64,000 nucleotides of DNA from Neisseria subflava (GCF_024205745.1 NZ_CP073117.1:1488001-1552000), one strand, 5' to 3'. Positions 46,124 to 55,357 are shown, counted from the first letter of the stretch. Notes: generated by a model not told the origin, from the sequence alone. Made by a program: numbers and translations.

Positions 46124-46137
46124 TGAGAATGTTCTCA
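46124..46137. promoter_or_regulatory. candidate operator between the aldehyde and alcohol dehydrogenase genes
   Basis: TGAGAA-TG-TTCTCA is an inverted repeat 90 bases upstream of the aldehyde dehydrogenase start. A matching half (TTCTCA) recurs at 46327-46332 near the alcohol dehydrogenase. The regulator is unknown. The remaining intergenic sequence is A/T rich with one lone DUS at about 46171. Confidence 0.4.
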
Positions 46138-46374
46138 AAATTTACATTTGCAATGTTGTTTCATGTAGCAGGCCGTCTGAAAAATAAAGGGTTTGATTGA
46201 AATAAAAGTTCATTTGTTAATATATTTAAATATTTATAGGGCTTAAATAGATTTTGTTATGGTATAACATTATAATCCATTGTTTTAAAAAAGATTATGG
46301 GTTGACGGCGTAGGGTATGGGGAGTATTCTCATTTATAGCTAAACAGTTTTTCAACACCCTAGGAGACTCTCTC

Positions 46375-47418
46375 ATGAAAATGCATGCTGTGGTAGTAAA
46401 TAAAGATGTAGCAGGCGATGTAGAAGTTGTTGAACGCGAACTGCGTCCGTTGGAATACGGCGAGGCGTTGGTGGAAGTCGAGTATTGCGGCGTGTGCCAC
46501 ACCGACTTGCACGTTGCGGCAGGCGATTACGGCGACAAACCGGGTCGCGTGTTGGGACACGAAGGCATCGGTTTGGTTAAAGAAGTTGCCGACGGTGTGA
46601 AAAATCTGAAAGTTGGCGACCGTGTCAGCATTGCATGGCTGTTCCAAAGTTGCGGGTCTTGCGAATACTGCAATACCGGCCGCGAAACCTTGTGCCGCTC
46701 TGTATTGAACGCAGGCTATACTGCCGACGGCGGTATGGCGACCCACTGTATCGTGAGTGCCGATTACGCGGTCAAAGTCCCTGAAGGCTTGGATCCTGCG
46801 CAAGCTTCGAGCATTACTTGTGCCGGCGTGACCACTTATAAAGCGATTAAAGTTTCCGGCGTTCGTCCGGGCCAATGGATTGCGATTTACGGCGCAGGTG
46901 GTTTGGGCAATTTGGCGGTTCAATATGCGAAAAAAGTATTTGGCGCGCACGTTGTTGCCATTGACGTCAACGACGACAAACTGGCTTTTGCCAAAGAAAC
47001 CGGTGCGGATTTGGTAATCAATGCCGCCAAAGAAGATGCAGCTCAAGTCATCCAAGAGAAAACCGGCGGCGCACACGCAGCCGTTGTAACAGCCGTATCC
47101 GCTGCTGCCTTCAACTCAGGCGTTAATTGCGTCCGCGCAGGCGGCCGTGTCGTTGCGGTTGGTTTGCCGCCTGAGTCTATGGACTTGTCTATCCCACGTT
47201 TGGTATTGGACGGCATCGAAGTGGTCGGCTCTCTGGTCGGTACCCGCAAAGATTTGGAAGAAGCATTCCAATTTGGTGCAGAAGGCTTGGTTGTGCCTAA
47301 AGTCGAATTGCGTGCTTTGGATGAAGCACCTGCCATCTTCCAAGAAATGCGCGAAGGTAAAATTACCGGCCGTATGGTGATTGATATGAACAAAGAGTGC
47401 AGCTGCATTCATCACTAA
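46375..47418 (+). CDS. adhP: zinc-dependent alcohol dehydrogenase
   Basis: This 347-residue medium-chain dehydrogenase has catalytic zinc ligands Cys41 (in [10 protein letters not shown]) and His62 (GHEGIG), plus a later Cys in [12 protein letters not shown]. The structural zinc cluster is Cys93, 96, 99 and 107. The NAD-binding motif is [19 protein letters not shown]. It is close to propanol-preferring AdhP/AdhA. The end, NKECSCIHH, adds two Cys and two His, a metal-binding-like tail that is unusual. Ribosome-binding site TAGGAGACTC. Confidence 0.93.
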   Translation: MKMHAVVVNKDVAGDVEVVERELRPLEYGEALVEVEYCGVCHTDLHVAAGDYGDKPGRVLGHEGIGLVKEVADGVKNLKVGDRVSIAWLFQSCGSCEYCNTGRETLCRSVLNAGYTADGGMATHCIVSADYAVKVPEGLDPAQASSITCAGVTTYKAIKVSGVRPGQWIAIYGAGGLGNLAVQYAKKVFGAHVVAIDVNDDKLAFAKETGADLVINAAKEDAAQVIQEKTGGAHAAVVTAVSAAAFNSGVNCVRAGGRVVAVGLPPESMDLSIPRLVLDGIEVVGSLVGTRKDLEEAFQFGAEGLVVPKVELRALDEAPAIFQEMREGKITGRMVIDMNKECSCIHH

Positions 47419-47435
47419 TCAAATGATTCTGTGAC

Positions 47436-47472
47436 AAAAAGGCCGTCTGAACAATTTCAGACGGCCTTTTTT
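47436..47472. terminator. bidirectional DUS terminator
   Basis: A 16-bp stem with A5 and T6 flanks lies between convergent adhP and the pseudouridine synthase gene. Confidence 0.85.
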
Positions 47473-47487
47473 ATTGGATTGGATAAC

Positions 47488-48483
47488 TTAAAGCGCAAAA
47501 CCGCTTTCAAATACGCGTATTTTTCCGCTGACAGGATCGGTAAACTCTATTTTTTTGGCCAGAAGTTTTAAAGGTTTGTCGTAGTCTTCATCACCGGCCG
47601 CCAATGGGGTAGGGTAAAGCGCATCGTTCATCAGCGGCATATTCAAACTCATCATATGCACGCGGAGCTGGTGTTTCTTTCCGGTGTGCGGCGTGAGGCG
47701 GTAGAGGCTGAATGCGCCGCGGTTTTCGATAAGCTCGATGGTCGTGTGGGCGTTGGGTTCGCCTTCCGTTTCACGCGTGAGAAAGAATTTTTCGCCGCGT
47801 TCCATTCGTGATGAAATATGCAGCGGATAGTCCAAATCCGTCCGCGTCGGCGCTACCGCTTCATAGGTTTTTTGGACGGTTTTTTCTTGGAACATGGTCT
47901 GATAATCACGACGCGTGGCAGGGTTGAGCGAGAGTAACATAACGCCTGCCGTATCTTTGTCCAAGCGATGAATCGGCGTAATGTCTTCAACATTCAAATG
48001 CTGCAATTCAGGCCGCAAACGCAGGCGCGTGAGCAAGGTTTCCCGCAAAAACCTGCCGCTGGGGATGACGGGCAGAAAATGCGGTTTGTCCACCACAATC
48101 AAATGCTCGTCAATATGCAAAATCTTTTCTTCAAACGGAATACGCGGCTCGCTCTCACGGCTGGTTTCACGGTAATAAAACATCGTCTTGCCGGGCTCGA
48201 ACAAAGTATTCTCATCAAACGGCACGCCATCCGCGCCCACCACAAAACCGCTGTTCAGCCGCCGCCGCCAGTTTTCTTCGCCGACAAAGGGAAAATGAGC
48301 GCATAAAAAATGCAGCAGCGGCAAGCCGTAAAACTGCTTTTCATGCGGCAAAACCAAGTAGCTGGGTTTAACACCGTCTAAAAGGGGAGGGGATTGGTAC
48401 GTTTTTTCATGCGGCGGATTGTACTCGGTTTTTAGGATTTTTTCAGATGGTGTTCCGGATGAAGAAGATGCGCAGGTTGTCAT
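47488..48483 (-). CDS. RluA-family pseudouridine synthase
   Basis: The 331 residues include the catalytic Asp motif PIHRLDKDTAGVMLLS, with HLIVVDKPHFLPVIPSG upstream and TPHTGKKHQLRVHM downstream, the three conserved motifs of RluA-type enzymes. It isomerises uridines in rRNA or tRNA. The N-terminal 40 residues are Ser/Pro-rich and not conserved in character, so the real start may be an internal codon. The specific target is not evident, so I give no symbol. Confidence 0.87.
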   Translation of the reverse strand: MTTCASSSSGTPSEKILKTEYNPPHEKTYQSPPLLDGVKPSYLVLPHEKQFYGLPLLHFLCAHFPFVGEENWRRRLNSGFVVGADGVPFDENTLFEPGKTMFYYRETSRESEPRIPFEEKILHIDEHLIVVDKPHFLPVIPSGRFLRETLLTRLRLRPELQHLNVEDITPIHRLDKDTAGVMLLSLNPATRRDYQTMFQEKTVQKTYEAVAPTRTDLDYPLHISSRMERGEKFFLTRETEGEPNAHTTIELIENRGAFSLYRLTPHTGKKHQLRVHMMSLNMPLMNDALYPTPLAAGDEDYDKPLKLLAKKIEFTDPVSGKIRVFESGFAL

Positions 48484-48590
48484 TTATGTCTGATGTTTAT
48501 ATGGTTTATTGAGCATAAGCGCTTGTACAGCGTGGAAAGTTGCCGTTTGTATGTCAGTAAGTCTGCCTATACATCACTTCCGCTATAATT

Positions 48591-48624
48591 AAGGCCGTCT
48601 GAAATCTGTTTTTTAGACGGCCTT
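48591..48624. terminator. degenerate DUS inverted pair
   Basis: AAGGCCGTCT pairs with AGACGGCCTT across a T-rich loop. The right copy has lost part of the DUS. It marks the left edge of island 2. Confidence 0.6.
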
Positions 48625-48649
48625 TTACCGTCCCAAGAAGGGAAACCCG

Positions 48650-49303
48650 ATGAAGCCGATGACCGTATTAATAACCGCCGCCGTATTTTCAGCCTTAAGC
48701 CTGAATGCCTGTGGCGGTTCGGAGAAAAGCATGAGTATCCAAGAGCAGACCGAAGCAAGATTTCAATTGAACCCCAATCCCAAGCAGGCATACCGCCTTA
48801 AAATCAAAATTAACGATGCACCCGGACCGTTGAAGTTGATGGGGAGTATGAGTGTAGGTTATGGAGCAAGGAATTGCTCGTATATTATTAATCGCATTGA
48901 AGGAGTGGCTGCCAATCCGGAAAAAGATTTGGAAATTGAAGTTCGCCAGCTAGGGGAGTTTGAATACGAAGCCATTGTCTATACTGATGCAATGCAGGAT
49001 GAAAATTACTCTAATGAAGGTGTCTGCCATTGGCAGATAGAGGGATTCGGCTTGGGTTTTAAAGCAACAGGAGAGCCATCAGAGACTAGATTTAGTTTTG
49101 GAAATATTTTCAATGATTTGATAGAGAAAAAAACATTAACCAAATATTATTGGAAATGGTCATATCCTTATTTTACACGGGAAGATGGTTCCATTTCTCC
49201 GGATTTTGTCAATTTTGGTATTACCTCTCCTGAATTGTATAGTGCCGAAGAACATAAAGAAATGTTTACTATAACTGTAACCCTTGAGGAAATTCAATCA
49301 TGA
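48650..49303 (+). CDS. lipoprotein of island 2 (possible immunity protein)
   Basis: Encodes 217 residues; the signal MKPMTVLITAAVFSALSLNA ends in lipobox LNAC (Cys21). The mature part is beta-rich and acidic, with two further Cys (ARNCSYII and GVCHWQIEG) that could form a disulfide. I do not recognise a family. It overlaps the next frame by 4 bases (ATGA), so translation is coupled. Export, position upstream of effector-like genes and A/T-rich codon use unlike the neighbouring housekeeping genes suggest a periplasmic immunity protein acquired with the island. Confidence 0.6.
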   Translation: MKPMTVLITAAVFSALSLNACGGSEKSMSIQEQTEARFQLNPNPKQAYRLKIKINDAPGPLKLMGSMSVGYGARNCSYIINRIEGVAANPEKDLEIEVRQLGEFEYEAIVYTDAMQDENYSNEGVCHWQIEGFGLGFKATGEPSETRFSFGNIFNDLIEKKTLTKYYWKWSYPYFTREDGSISPDFVNFGITSPELYSAEEHKEMFTITVTLEEIQS

Positions 49304-49625
49304 GTAATATTACTAGACAACAGCAGGCCGATCTTGCCGCAGATGCCTACAACACCCGTACAGTAACCAAAGGAAATAAAACCATCACTATTGGAAACAA
49401 TGAATATAAAGTTCTAGCCGTCCGCAACAACCCTGTAACAGGTTATCAAGGAACGGTGTACCAAGATGTCCGAATCAATAACATGATCGTTGCCCATAGG
49501 GAGCAGAACCCATTTTAGACGATTGGCTCGATGCCTATATCGATTGGGCGATGGTCTCCAACAGTGTCAACTATCAGGCTGCTGAATCGAAAAAACAATG
49601 TCTATATTGTCAAGAACAGTTATGA
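49300..49625 (+). pseudogene. N-terminal remnant of a lipase-like effector, frameshifted and truncated
   Basis: The frame from 49300 reads MSNITRQQQADLAADAYNTR, then NEYKVLAVRNNPVTGYQGTV and IVAHR, and stops at 49518. Adding one G to the G3 run at 49499-49501 gives VAHRGAEPILDDWLDAYIDW followed by AMVSNSVNYQAAES, and extends it to a stop at 49625 (108 residues). YQGT-x-Y together with VAHRG(A/T)E is the N-terminal signature of lipase/phospholipase-type secreted toxins. The catalytic GxSxG domain is absent, so this is a relic or a recombined cassette end. Its stop overlaps the next start (ATGA). Confidence 0.5.
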
Positions 49626-50063
49626 ATTATTTTAAAAATCTGTCAACTAAAAAGTTGTTATCTTTTTTCTCATTATTTGTGCTTTCCAGTTGCACCCCTT
49701 CTTCCGTAATCAGTGATGAGGATTGGAAAAAAGCTGAAAACACTCCCCTGCCGTTTTCTTACTATTGCACCTAATGCACACTACATATGTATCCAAAGTT
49801 CATACCAACCTTATGAGGATTTTATTTCTTCAAACCATCTGCCACATATTCCCGAAAAAGAGTTTTCCATGCTGACACAGGATGGACAGGAAATTTGGTG
49901 GTTGTTTTCGACTGACGGAAAAGTACAGGAAAAACGGTTTAACGGAGGGAAATATCCTAAAATTTCTCAAAATCAAAGTTTTTGTGTAAGTTTACAAAAT
50001 GCTTGCTTGTTCATTGACAAAGGGTCGTCTGAAAAATATTATCATATAAGTCCATGTAGTTAA
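49622..50063 (+). pseudogene. lipoprotein, possible immunity protein, with a +1 frameshift
   Basis: An ATG overlapping the previous stop opens MNYFKNLSTKKLLSFFSLFV with lipobox LSSC, but the frame ends at 49774. The sequence continues in another frame as RFLTIAPNAHYICIQSSYQP to a stop at 50063. Removing one base from the A6 run (49727-49732) or the C4 run (49745-49748) joins both into a roughly 146-residue lipoprotein. The body has three Cys (YICIQ, FCVSL, NACLF) and a short WWLFSTDGKVQEKRF strand pair. It resembles small periplasmic immunity lipoproteins of secretion-system toxins; that role is inference. Confidence 0.5.
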
Positions 50064-50090
50064 TTTGATTTGATAATAAAGGAAATAAAT

Positions 50091-50753
50091 GTGAAATTCA
50101 AAATGACTTTAGGCTGGAAGATTTGGTGTTTGGTGGCATTGCTGTTTGCCGTATTTATGTGTTTGAGTGTGCTGTCTTCTTCTTTATCGGGTACACAATT
50201 AAAACTGACTCCCGGGCAGGAAGTGCAATGGCAGGTTTGGCGGCCTTTTGATACTGATGAAATTCCCTTGAAATTAGGATTTCGAGTTGATGATTCCAGT
50301 TATGGAACTGAAAAATGGGAAAAACGCAGTAGGGATTTGGGAGATTGTGATTATTTCGTTAAAACCGAAAAACGTATCTGTCAAGGCGAACCGGTAATAA
50401 TTGATATTGTTTTAAATAATGGTAAAACCTGCCGTATGGAGGCTATGAATGAATCATCATCAAGTACAAATATGAAATGGAGGAATTTGTCTCCAGTTTG
50501 GTCATGCGCTGAATTGGCCGAAAAATCAGGCAATAACCACTGGCAGGCTAAGGTAGTTTCGGTAAGTCCTGTATTAGCTGGTGAAGTGGTGGAAATTCAA
50601 GCAGATGCACCATTAGGACTTAAAGAAATACACGGCTCTGATTATACATGGATGATTTTGGTAATTTTTTGGCCGATATATGTAGGCATACTGATATTAT
50701 GGGCTCTTGTGCTATGGTACATAAACCAACGTAAAAAACGAAAATCAACGTAA
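50091..50753 (+). CDS. membrane protein with a large exported domain (possible immunity)
   Basis: Encodes about 220 residues from a GTG at 50091 behind AAAGGAAATAAAT. The frame also offers a TTG at 50070. There is an N-terminal hydrophobic helix (IWCLVALLFAVFMCLSVL) and then about 150 periplasmic residues with four Cys (DCDYF, RICQG, TCRM, SCAEL). A C-terminal hairpin-like hydrophobic segment (MILVIFWPIYVGILILWALV) precedes a Lys/Arg-rich end. The family is not recognised. Its place directly before the toxin-like gene suggests it protects against that toxin. Confidence 0.6.
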   Translation: MKFKMTLGWKIWCLVALLFAVFMCLSVLSSSLSGTQLKLTPGQEVQWQVWRPFDTDEIPLKLGFRVDDSSYGTEKWEKRSRDLGDCDYFVKTEKRICQGEPVIIDIVLNNGKTCRMEAMNESSSSTNMKWRNLSPVWSCAELAEKSGNNHWQAKVVSVSPVLAGEVVEIQADAPLGLKEIHGSDYTWMILVIFWPIYVGILILWALVLWYINQRKKRKST

Positions 50754-50815
50754 AAAACGAATGAAAAATTAATTGTTCCAGCAGTTTTTCCATTTTTAGT
50801 CAATCAGGATTAGTT

Positions 50816-51655
50816 ATGCAAAAATACACCGTAACACTTTATATAGCCGCTCCTGGCACTCCTAAGACAAAAGGTGCTCCTTCTATTTCAGGCCATGTCT
50901 ATTATTCAATTAGCGACGGGAGAGAGTCTGAAGGTTGGGGGTTTGCACCTACTAGATTCCCCTATGTTTCTGCTCCAGGTATAGTTGAAAAAGATGAATT
51001 TAATATTTATCAAAATCCTCACTATAAGCGCACGATGGAAATTACGAAAGAACAGTACGATGCACTAAAGGCATTTGGAAAAAATCCGGAACGGTATGGA
51101 TTTAATAAAGATTGGTATGATGCGTTTAATAACAGTTGTGTCGATTTTACTTATGGCGCTTTACGCCATGCTAAAATCTACGACAAAAAAATCTTTGGAC
51201 TAATCAATGATGAAGGAAGTGTTAAAGTTTTAAATAATATAAAAGCATTTGACAGCATTCCGAATCAAATAACCAACAGCCCGTTAAACACACCTCCTGG
51301 AAAGCGGACGCATCCTATGCCAAAACAGGAGTGGTATCACAAAGTGATTTTTTCCGAAAACAAACGAGATACGCAGTACGATTTCGCTACGAATGCTGAC
51401 ATCAGCAAACCCTTGGCTAAAAACGCTTCTGCCAACGAATTTCGTGAATACGGTTTTGCAGCCTTGCTGTCAGATGACGATAACAAAATGTATGCCGCTT
51501 TGGATAGCATGCTGGATTCTAATGTCGGACGCGGTTTGCGGCAAAACGTAGACAAAGTTTATGCTACGCAGGAACGCGAGCAGGAAATGGCGCGCTTGGC
51601 GGAGGAGCAGATGCAGCAGGTTGATGCGCCTGTGATGCGGATGGGCCGCGGTTAG
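50816..51655 (+). CDS. predicted papain-like (permuted NlpC/P60-type) effector toxin
   Basis: Encodes 279 residues with no signal peptide. The N-terminal 120 residues have SGHVYYSISDG (His27), YGFAP-like WGFAPTR, RTMEITKEQYDAL and NNSCVDFTYGALRHA (Cys108). A His before a Cys in these contexts is the pattern of permuted papain-like amidases and peptidases in secreted interbacterial toxins. The C-terminal 80 residues (from SDDDNKMYAALDSML) are helical and end in a Gln/Glu/Arg/Met-rich tail similar in character to that of the island-1 effector. It is the last gene of island 2, before the DUS terminator and hisS. Confidence 0.6.
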   Translation: MQKYTVTLYIAAPGTPKTKGAPSISGHVYYSISDGRESEGWGFAPTRFPYVSAPGIVEKDEFNIYQNPHYKRTMEITKEQYDALKAFGKNPERYGFNKDWYDAFNNSCVDFTYGALRHAKIYDKKIFGLINDEGSVKVLNNIKAFDSIPNQITNSPLNTPPGKRTHPMPKQEWYHKVIFSENKRDTQYDFATNADISKPLAKNASANEFREYGFAALLSDDDNKMYAALDSMLDSNVGRGLRQNVDKVYATQEREQEMARLAEEQMQQVDAPVMRMGRG

Positions 51656-51682
51656 TAGGTTGGATAAGTACGTTAATCGATC

Positions 51683-51715
51683 AAAGGCCGTCTGAAAACT
51701 GTTTCAGACGGCCTT
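51683..51715 (+). terminator. DUS inverted-repeat terminator, right edge of island 2
   Basis: A 15-bp stem with a 3-base loop and T-rich end separates island 2 from hisS. Confidence 0.8.
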
Positions 51716-51754
51716 TTGATTTGTTCCCAACCTCACAAACCCTTAAAAATCAGC

Positions 51755-51760
51755 TATAAT
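51755..51760 (+). promoter_or_regulatory. hisS -10 box
   Basis: A perfect TATAAT lies 37 bases before the hisS ATG, right after the island 2 terminator. Confidence 0.5.
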
Positions 51761-51796
51761 GCCCAACTATTTGATTTTCGCTTATCCCATATTGAA

Positions 51797-53092
51797 ATGG
51801 TACAAAAAATTCAATCTGTAAAAGGTATGAACGACCTTTTACCTGTCGAACAAAAAGATTTCAAACTGACGGCTGCGTTTTGGCAGGCGTTTGAAGATAC
51901 GGTTGGCCGTTGGACACGCGCTTACGGCTATCAGCAAATCCGTACCCCGATTGTCGAGCAAACCGGTTTGTTTGTCCGCTCCATCGGCGAGGAAACCGAT
52001 GTGGTTGGCAAGGAAATGTACACCTTCTCCGATTCAAACGATTCTTTGAGTTTGAGCCTGCGCCCTGAAGGTACGGCTTCTTGTCTGCGTGCGGTGGTCG
52101 AACACAACCTTCTGTACAACAGCCCGCAAAAGCTGTGGTATATGGGGCCGATGTTCCGCCGCGAGCGTCCGCAAAAAGGCCGTTATCGTCAGTTCCATCA
52201 GGTCGGTATCGAGGCTTTGGGTTTTGAAGGGCCGGATATCGATGCGGAAATCATCGCGATGTCTGCCGACTTATGGGAAAAATTGGGTATTCGCGAATAC
52301 CTGACTTTGGAAATCAACAGCTTGGGCAACCGTGAGGAACGTGCGGCACACCGTGCGGCATTGGTTGAATATCTGACCCGCTATGAGGCGCAACTGGACG
52401 AAGACAGCAAACGCCGTCTGAAAACCAATCCTTTGCGCGTTTTGGATACGAAAAACCCTGATTTGCAGGAAATCTGCAACGCGGCGCCGCGTTTGGTGGA
52501 TTACTTGGGCGAGGCTTCGCAAAACCACTATGCACGCTTCAAGGCGATGTTGGACGGTTTGGGTATTCAATATATTGAAAATCCGCGCTTGGTCCGTGGT
52601 TTGGATTACTACAATCAGACGGTTTTTGAGTGGACGACCGACAAACTCGGTGCGCAGGCGACTGTGTGCGGTGGCGGTCGTTACGATGGTTTGATTGAAG
52701 AACTTGGCGGCAAACCTGCGCCGTCTATCGGCTTTGCGATGGGTATTGAGCGCCTGCTGCTTTTGGTGAGCGAATACGGCTCGCTGGAAGTGAACGCTGC
52801 GCCTGATGTCTATGCAATGCACCAAGGCGAAGGTGCGGACTTGCAGGTGATGAAATACGCGCAAGCCTTGCGCGCTCAAGGTTTCAATGTGATGCAGCAT
52901 TCCGGCTATCAGAGCCTGAAAGCGCAAATGAAAAAAGCAGACAACAGTGGCGTACGCTTTGCCCTGATTGTGGCTCAGGATGAGCTGGCAAACGGTACGG
53001 TTACCCTGAAAGATATGCAGGGCGAACACGAACAACAAACCGTTGCTGCCGCTGATTTGACAGACACTTTACAACAATGGAAGAACGCATAA
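51797..53092 (+). CDS. hisS: histidyl-tRNA synthetase
   Basis: A class II synthetase of 431 residues. It starts [20 protein letters not shown]. Motif 2 is in [22 protein letters not shown], the histidine-specific motif is [15 protein letters not shown], and motif 3 is [16 protein letters not shown]-terminal anticodon-binding domain follows. The frame is open from 51716, but the ATG at 51797 is fixed by homology. yfgM follows with no gap. Confidence 0.97.
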   Translation: MVQKIQSVKGMNDLLPVEQKDFKLTAAFWQAFEDTVGRWTRAYGYQQIRTPIVEQTGLFVRSIGEETDVVGKEMYTFSDSNDSLSLSLRPEGTASCLRAVVEHNLLYNSPQKLWYMGPMFRRERPQKGRYRQFHQVGIEALGFEGPDIDAEIIAMSADLWEKLGIREYLTLEINSLGNREERAAHRAALVEYLTRYEAQLDEDSKRRLKTNPLRVLDTKNPDLQEICNAAPRLVDYLGEASQNHYARFKAMLDGLGIQYIENPRLVRGLDYYNQTVFEWTTDKLGAQATVCGGGRYDGLIEELGGKPAPSIGFAMGIERLLLLVSEYGSLEVNAAPDVYAMHQGEGADLQVMKYAQALRAQGFNVMQHSGYQSLKAQMKKADNSGVRFALIVAQDELANGTVTLKDMQGEHEQQTVAAADLTDTLQQWKNA

Positions 53093-53722
53093 ATGGCAGC
53101 CCATTTGGAAGAACAACAAGAGTTAGACAACTTTAAATATTTTTGGAAAAGCATCGGCCGTTGGATCTTTGCCTTGCTGATCGTGGCGGCTTTGGGGTAT
53201 TTGGGTTACACCATTTACCAAGGTCAAAAAGCTTCAAAAGATCAGGAAGCTGCCGCCGTATTGGCGCAAATGGTGGAAAAAGCGCAGCAAAAAACCGACC
53301 CAAAAGCCATCAACGCCGATTTGGCCGAATTGCAAAAAAACTATCCTGATTCTATTTCGACAGCCCAAGCCACTTTGATGGTGGCGGCGACCGAGTTTGA
53401 TGCCGGCCGTTATGATGTGGCGGAAGGTCATTTGAATTGGGTGCTGAAAAACCAAAACGCACCGCTGGTTCAAGCTTTGGCAGCACAGCGTTTGGGCGTT
53501 GTCCTGTTGCAGCAGAAAAAATACGATGCCGCCATCAATGCCCTGAATACTCAGGTTGAGGCTGATTTCGAGCCCTTGATGCTGGAAACCAAAGGCGATG
53601 TTTACGTTGCCCAAAATAAAACCAAAGAAGCCGTACAAAGTTACGAAGCTGCTTTGAGCAAAATGCCGCAAACCGCAGTAGGCCGCGAATTGCTGCAAAT
53701 GAAAATCGACAGCTTGAAATAA
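53093..53722 (+). CDS. yfgM: YfgM-like tetratricopeptide protein, ancillary SecYEG factor
   Basis: Encodes 209 residues: a short cytoplasmic N-terminus (LEEQQELDNFKYFWKSIGRW), one transmembrane helix (IFALLIVAALGYLGYTIY) and a periplasmic TPR-like helical domain ending in LLQMKIDSLK. YfgM associates with the Sec translocon and periplasmic chaperones such as PpiD. The ATG directly follows the hisS stop. In enterobacteria bamB comes next; here it is absent and der follows after a DUS hairpin, in line with the known lack of BamB in Neisseria. Confidence 0.9.
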   Translation: MAAHLEEQQELDNFKYFWKSIGRWIFALLIVAALGYLGYTIYQGQKASKDQEAAAVLAQMVEKAQQKTDPKAINADLAELQKNYPDSISTAQATLMVAATEFDAGRYDVAEGHLNWVLKNQNAPLVQALAAQRLGVVLLQQKKYDAAINALNTQVEADFEPLMLETKGDVYVAQNKTKEAVQSYEAALSKMPQTAVGRELLQMKIDSLK

Positions 53723-53737
53723 GTTTGTTTGAAATCA

Positions 53738-53774
53738 AGGCCGTCTGAAGTTGCAATGACTTTTCAGACGGCCT
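53738..53774 (+). terminator. DUS inverted-repeat terminator after yfgM
   Basis: A 12-bp DUS stem with a 13-base loop lies between yfgM and der. Confidence 0.7.
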
Positions 53775-53863
53775 ACACTTATCCTTATCAACCGTGTTTT
53801 TAAAACACCTGCTTGTGTTCCGCTCCCGTTTTTAGGCGGCACTTGACACAGAAAGACTCAATC

Positions 53864-55321
53864 ATGAAACCAACCATTGCGCTTGTCGGCCGCCCTAACG
53901 TCGGCAAATCTACTTTATTCAACCGTTTGACGCGCACCAAAGACGCGCTCGTGCATGACTTGCCCGGCCTGACGCGTGACCGCCATTACGGTCATGGCAA
54001 AGTCGGCAGCAAACCTTATTTGGTCATCGATACCGGCGGTTTTGAGCCGGTTGTGGACAGCGGCATTTTGCACGAAATGGCAAAACAAACCTTGCAGGCT
54101 GTCGATGAAGCCGATGCAGTTGTGTTTTTGGTGGACGGCCGCACCGGTTTGACGCCACAAGACAAAATCATTGCCGACCGTTTGCGCCAAAGTCCGCGTC
54201 CCGTTTATTTGGCCGTGAATAAGGGCGAAGGCGGCAATAGAGCCGTGCTTGCCGCCGAGTTCTACGAACTTGCCTTGGGCGACCCTTATGTTATTTCAGG
54301 TGCGCACGGCGATGGCGTGTATTATCTGATTGAAGATATTTTGGAAACCTTCCCTGAGCCTGAAAAGGAAGAGGAAGAAGCCAAACATCCTGTTTTTGCT
54401 GTAATCGGTCGTCCAAATGTCGGTAAATCAACCTTGGTAAACGCCATTCTCGGCGAAGAGCGTGTGATTGCTTTCGATATGGCAGGCACGACGCGCGACA
54501 GTATCCATATTGATTTTGAACGTGAAGGCAAACCGTTTACCATCATCGATACCGCAGGTGTGCGCCGTCGCGGCAAAGTGGATGAAGCGGTGGAAAAGTT
54601 CTCCGTTATCAAAGCCATGCAGGCAGTTGAAGCGGCAAATGTTGCTGTTTTGGTATTGGACGCGCAACAAGATATCGCAGACCAAGATGCGACGATTGCA
54701 GGTTTTGCTTTGGAAGCAGGCCGTGCTTTGGTGGTGGCGGTCAATAAATGGGACGGTATCAGCGAAGAGCGCCGCGAGCAAGTGAAACGCGATATCAACC
54801 GCAAACTGTATTTCCTTGATTTTGCTAAGTTCCACTTTATTTCTGCGTTGAAAGAGCGCGGTATAGACGGTTTGTTTGAAAGCATTCAGGCTGCCTATAA
54901 TGCGGCAATGATTAAGATGCCGACGCCGAAAATCACGCGTGTCTTGCAAAGCGCGATCGAGCGTCAACAGCCGCCGCGTGCTGGCTTGGTGCGTCCGAAA
55001 ATGCGTTATGCCCACCAAGGCGGCATGAATCCGCCGGTGATTGTGGTACACGGCAATTCGCTACACGCCATTTCTGACAGCTACACGCGCTATTTGACCC
55101 AAACGTTCCGTAAAGCCTTCAATCTGCAAGGTACGCCGCTCAGAATTCAATACAATGTTTCGGAAAACCCGTATGAAAATGCGGAAGACAAACCGAAGAA
55201 AAAACCGTTGCGCCGTGTCAGCTTGAGCAACCGTATTGAGAAACGCGAAGGCCGCAAGGAAGAGAAAAACCGCTTCAAGAAGAAAACCAAAGTCAGCGTG
55301 AAAAAACAATTCAGCAAATAA
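53864..55321 (+). CDS. der: GTPase Der (EngA)
   Basis: A 50S assembly GTPase with two tandem G domains. The 485 residues have a first P-loop [16 protein letters not shown] (about 8-23) with DTGGFEP, and a second [18 protein letters not shown] near residue 186 with [10 protein letters not shown] and NKWD. A C-terminal KH-like domain and a Lys/Arg-rich tail ([18 protein letters not shown]) complete it. The start is the ATG at 53864 ([17 protein letters not shown]); upstream in-frame sequence is not conserved. Confidence 0.97.
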   Translation: MKPTIALVGRPNVGKSTLFNRLTRTKDALVHDLPGLTRDRHYGHGKVGSKPYLVIDTGGFEPVVDSGILHEMAKQTLQAVDEADAVVFLVDGRTGLTPQDKIIADRLRQSPRPVYLAVNKGEGGNRAVLAAEFYELALGDPYVISGAHGDGVYYLIEDILETFPEPEKEEEEAKHPVFAVIGRPNVGKSTLVNAILGEERVIAFDMAGTTRDSIHIDFEREGKPFTIIDTAGVRRRGKVDEAVEKFSVIKAMQAVEAANVAVLVLDAQQDIADQDATIAGFALEAGRALVVAVNKWDGISEERREQVKRDINRKLYFLDFAKFHFISALKERGIDGLFESIQAAYNAAMIKMPTPKITRVLQSAIERQQPPRAGLVRPKMRYAHQGGMNPPVIVVHGNSLHAISDSYTRYLTQTFRKAFNLQGTPLRIQYNVSENPYENAEDKPKKKPLRRVSLSNRIEKREGRKEEKNRFKKKTKVSVKKQFSK

Positions 55322-55325
55322 ACAT

Positions 55326-55357
55326 AAAGGCCGTCTGAACAATTTCAGACGGCCTTT
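55326..55357 (+). terminator. DUS inverted-repeat terminator after der
   Basis: A 14-bp stem with a 4-base loop, followed by TTTTT. Confidence 0.85.
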
